From: CAZEJK01 sp964512045
GTDB taxonomy: Bacteria; Acidobacteriota; Thermoanaerobaculia; Thermoanaerobaculales; Sulfomarinibacteraceae
Assembly (NCBI GenBank): GCA_964512045.1
Contig: CAZEJK010000251.1
Location: forward strand, 1 to 7,563
Length of the DNA: 7,563 nt
Reading direction: 5' to 3'
The notes below the pieces were generated by a model. The model searched no databases. It was not told where the DNA came from and saw only the letters and a list, made by a program, of their open reading frames with translations. The position numbers were made by a program, and so were the translations under genes. The first letter of the stretch is position 1, and each line of letters starts with the position of its first letter. This document shows, piece after piece, positions 6,439 through 7,563 of the stretch.

Positions 6439-6783
6439 TCACTCTGTGGAGCCCGTCTCTTTGGGAGCGTCCGCCATCGCAAGCCTCGCCTCCAGGGCAT
6501 CCGCCTGGCGACGCAGCCACGCCACCTCGTCCTGCAGACGGTCACGCTCCACGGCCGGGTCGACCTCCACTGGCTGCGGACCCCAGCCGTACCGGCGACC
6601 AAAGCCGGGCCCGTAGCCGCCGCCGCGGCCCCAGCCATAGCCGCCACCACGGCCCCAGCCGTAGCCGCCACCGCGGCCCCAACCGCCGCCACGGCCCCAC
6701 GCCATACCACCGCCACACGGACCCCGACCCCAGCCTGTGGCCGGTCCAGCTCCCAACGGTCCTGTTCGATCACCACCTGGCAT
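6439..6783 (-). CDS. DUF5320-type Gly/Trp-rich protein
   Basis: The 114-residue product starts MPGGDRTGPLGAGPATGWGRG, which resembles the MPxGDxTGPxGxGPxTGRG opening of DUF5320 proteins, whose function is unknown to me. Residues about 24-68 are a Gly/Trp/Arg/Tyr-rich region made of repeats of the octamer GGGYGWGR. Residues about 76-104 form a likely coiled coil, with hydrophobic residues 83, 87, 90, 94, 97 and 101 in perfect a/d spacing. The tail is acidic and short. There is no signal peptide or membrane segment. GGAGGTG lies four bases before the ATG, a strong ribosome site. It lies downstream of a NifX-like gene on the same strand, a pairing common in anaerobes that suggests a shared role in metal-cluster handling (inference). 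Confidence 0.82.
   Translation of the reverse strand: MPGGDRTGPLGAGPATGWGRGPCGGGMAWGRGGGWGRGGGYGWGRGGGYGWGRGGGYGPGFGRRYGWGPQPVEVDPAVERDRLQDEVAWLRRQADALEARLAMADAPKETGSTE
6613..6684 (-). repeat. 24-bp in-frame tandem repeat, three full copies
   Basis: Three consecutive 24-bp units (6613-6636, 6637-6660, 6661-6684) differ at only a few positions, mostly silent, and a partial fourth copy continues from 6685. Each encodes eight residues of the GGGYGWGR type in the DUF5320-type protein. The period is a multiple of three, so copy-number change would lengthen or shorten the Gly/Trp region without breaking the frame. Confidence 0.85.
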
Positions 6784-6961
6784 CGTGCACCTCCGTACGC
6801 TCCGTGGCGGCCACCCTCACGACCAGACCGCCTGTTACAACGTCCCCTGCACCCACGAGCGCGCTCGTCGTGCAGTCGCCCCACGGCACCCCTGCGCGTC
6901 CGGCGAGCCCCTTCACGTGTGCTCGCCCTTCACGGCGCAGCAGCGTGACGTCTCGGCTCAC
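6770..6961 (-). CDS. Possible small protein of unknown function (63 aa)
   Basis: I do not recognise this frame. It fills the 174-base gap between the NifX-like and DUF5320-type genes on the same strand. A GTG at 6961 overlaps the NifX-like stop as GTGA, and its TGA lies 14 bases inside the next gene. Third codon positions are mostly G or C. The translation has a basic N-terminal half with one Cys (residue 30) and a small hydrophobic stretch, SALVGAGDVVTGGLVVRVA (33-51), that is probably too polar for a membrane span. No clear ribosome site is seen: a GGGGAAGGGG run lies about 12 bases upstream. The overlaps favour a real, coupled gene, but in DNA this rich in GC an open frame of 63 codons can be accidental. 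Confidence 0.4.
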   Translation of the reverse strand: MSRDVTLLRREGRAHVKGLAGRAGVPWGDCTTSALVGAGDVVTGGLVVRVAATERTEVHDARW

Positions 6962-7347
6962 CAACGTCCGCGACCCCTTCCCCTACCGCGCCGCCAGCGA
7001 CCGCGACAGCGCCCGCCGGCGCCCATGCGGCCGAGCGCCACGAGAGTCCCGCGAGCCGCCCCGCGCAGCACGTCCTCCACCTCGCCGGTCACAAACGACA
7101 GCAACCGGATGCCACGCCACTCCACCTCGGCTGCTGTCCACCGATCGATTGCGCCAGAGACCAGCGTCTCGACCTCGAGCTCCTGCAGCCGCATCACCCG
7201 GTCGCACACCGTCCACGCCGACAGATCGAGCTCCCGCCGTCGTACGATCGAGTCGCCCTCGAGATCGGCCAGCACCAGCGTGGTGGCTCCGTCCCAACGC
7301 GGAGCAACCCGAGGGCCGTACGCTGCAACAGCAACACGAGTGGCCAT
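6958..7347 (-). CDS. NifX/NifB-type iron-molybdenum cluster-binding protein
   Basis: The 129-residue protein resembles the dinitrogenase iron-molybdenum cofactor biosynthesis family, which includes the small archaeal protein MTH1175 and the Desulfovibrio orange protein ORP. These small cytoplasmic proteins bind or carry Fe, Mo or Mo-Cu clusters. The start RVAVAAYGPRVAPRWDGA (4-21) matches the family opening. LVLADLEGDSIVRRRELDL (24-42), ETLVSGAIDRW (60-70) and GIRLLSFVTGEVEDVL (79-94) follow in order. The usual cysteine near VCGGI is Ser64. After about residue 111 comes an Arg/Gly-rich tail, seen in other family members. A longer frame runs upstream to TTG 7515, but those extra 56 codons have low GC at third positions and no family similarity, so ATG 7347 is preferred despite a weak ribosome site. 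No nitrogenase gene is nearby, so a role in nitrogen fixation should not be assumed. Confidence 0.85.
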   Translation of the reverse strand: MATRVAVAAYGPRVAPRWDGATTLVLADLEGDSIVRRRELDLSAWTVCDRVMRLQELEVETLVSGAIDRWTAAEVEWRGIRLLSFVTGEVEDVLRGAARGTLVALGRMGAGGRCRGRWRRGRGRGRGRW

Positions 7348-7563
7348 ACCACCAGAGAGCACAGCAAGCTGCGTGCCATGCCTTGCAACTCTCCCAAGCT
7401 CAACAGTATGAGCTACTTCGAGTGGACCGTCGAGATCGACTACTGCTATTCTGCAAAACTCCCGAGACCGATTGATTGCAGAAATGCAACCAACGCGGCC
7501 GCGGGCCACAACCAAACTTATGCTCCGAAGGTGCCGGTCCCGCGCCCGCGTAGGTGTAAGGTA
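7348..7563 (-). promoter_or_regulatory. Lower-GC upstream region of the NifX-like gene
   Basis: These 216 bases are clearly less GC-rich than the rest of the window. They carry an inverted repeat, TTCTGCAA (7449-7456) and TTGCAGAA (7476-7483), with 19 bases between. A second, overlapping hairpin is TTGCA-GAAA-TGCAA (7476-7489). On the minus strand, CATACT (near 7409) resembles a -10 element with a poor -35 about 18 bases before it. I see no gene here. It is probably the promoter and operator region of the NifX-like operon. Confidence 0.35.

Noticed and set aside
6199..6948. 249-codon plus-strand frame with an Ala/Thr/Pro-rich run
   Set aside because: It overlaps the end of the response regulator and is the antisense of the DUF5320 repeats, so the Ala/Pro run is the reverse reading of Gly/Trp/Arg codons.
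7194..7403. Minus-strand frame with a hydrophobic Leu/Val-rich start
   Set aside because: It resembles a membrane segment, but it continues out of frame through the conserved NifX-like coding sequence and matches nothing.
6737..7475. Two plus-strand frames of 223-224 codons opposite the NifX-like gene
   Set aside because: They are Arg/Ser/Pro-rich shadows, whereas the minus-strand frame matches the NifX-like family.

Overview
The window is high-GC bacterial DNA with a strong preference for G or C at third codon positions. Its confidently called genes form two convergent blocks. The plus-strand block (about 905-6392) is one compact transcription unit of five genes: hemH (ferrochelatase), hemY/hemG (FAD-dependent porphyrinogen oxidase), hemA (glutamyl-tRNA reductase), a two-TM sensor histidine kinase, and an OmpR-type response regulator. 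Three of the four junctions are 4-bp ATGA stop/start overlaps. The fourth (hemA to kinase) is a 37-bp gap. The heme genes encode the committed first step of the C5 tetrapyrrole pathway (GluTR) and two late steps (oxidation and iron insertion). The middle steps are not in the window.

The minus-strand block (about 7347-6439) encodes a NifX/NifB-type iron-molybdenum-cluster-binding small protein, a possible 63-residue ORF of unknown function, and a Gly/Trp/Arg-rich DUF5320-type protein with a C-terminal coiled coil. NifX-like and DUF5320 proteins are familiar neighbours in anaerobic or facultative bacteria and archaea. The two blocks meet tail to tail at a short gap holding a hairpin.

The first ~900 bases contain no gene I can support. 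They are rich in GC inverted repeats. Two of these form a divergent pair of REP-like hairpin units with an identical 9-base core and a compensatory stem change, which looks like a BIME-type intergenic element. A 9-bp stem-loop and a promoter-proximal inverted repeat follow. The last ~215 bases, upstream of the NifX-like gene, are lower in GC and probably regulatory.

I cannot fix the phylum from the sequence. An environmental high-GC lineage (Acidobacteriota, Myxococcota, Desulfobacterota-like or Actinomycetota) would fit, but this is inference. The most interesting biological idea is that the kinase/regulator pair built into the heme operon couples tetrapyrrole synthesis to an extracytoplasmic signal. 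Its small sensor domain carries a Cys-X4-Cys pair. No clearly new system such as a defence island, CRISPR array or mobile element is visible.
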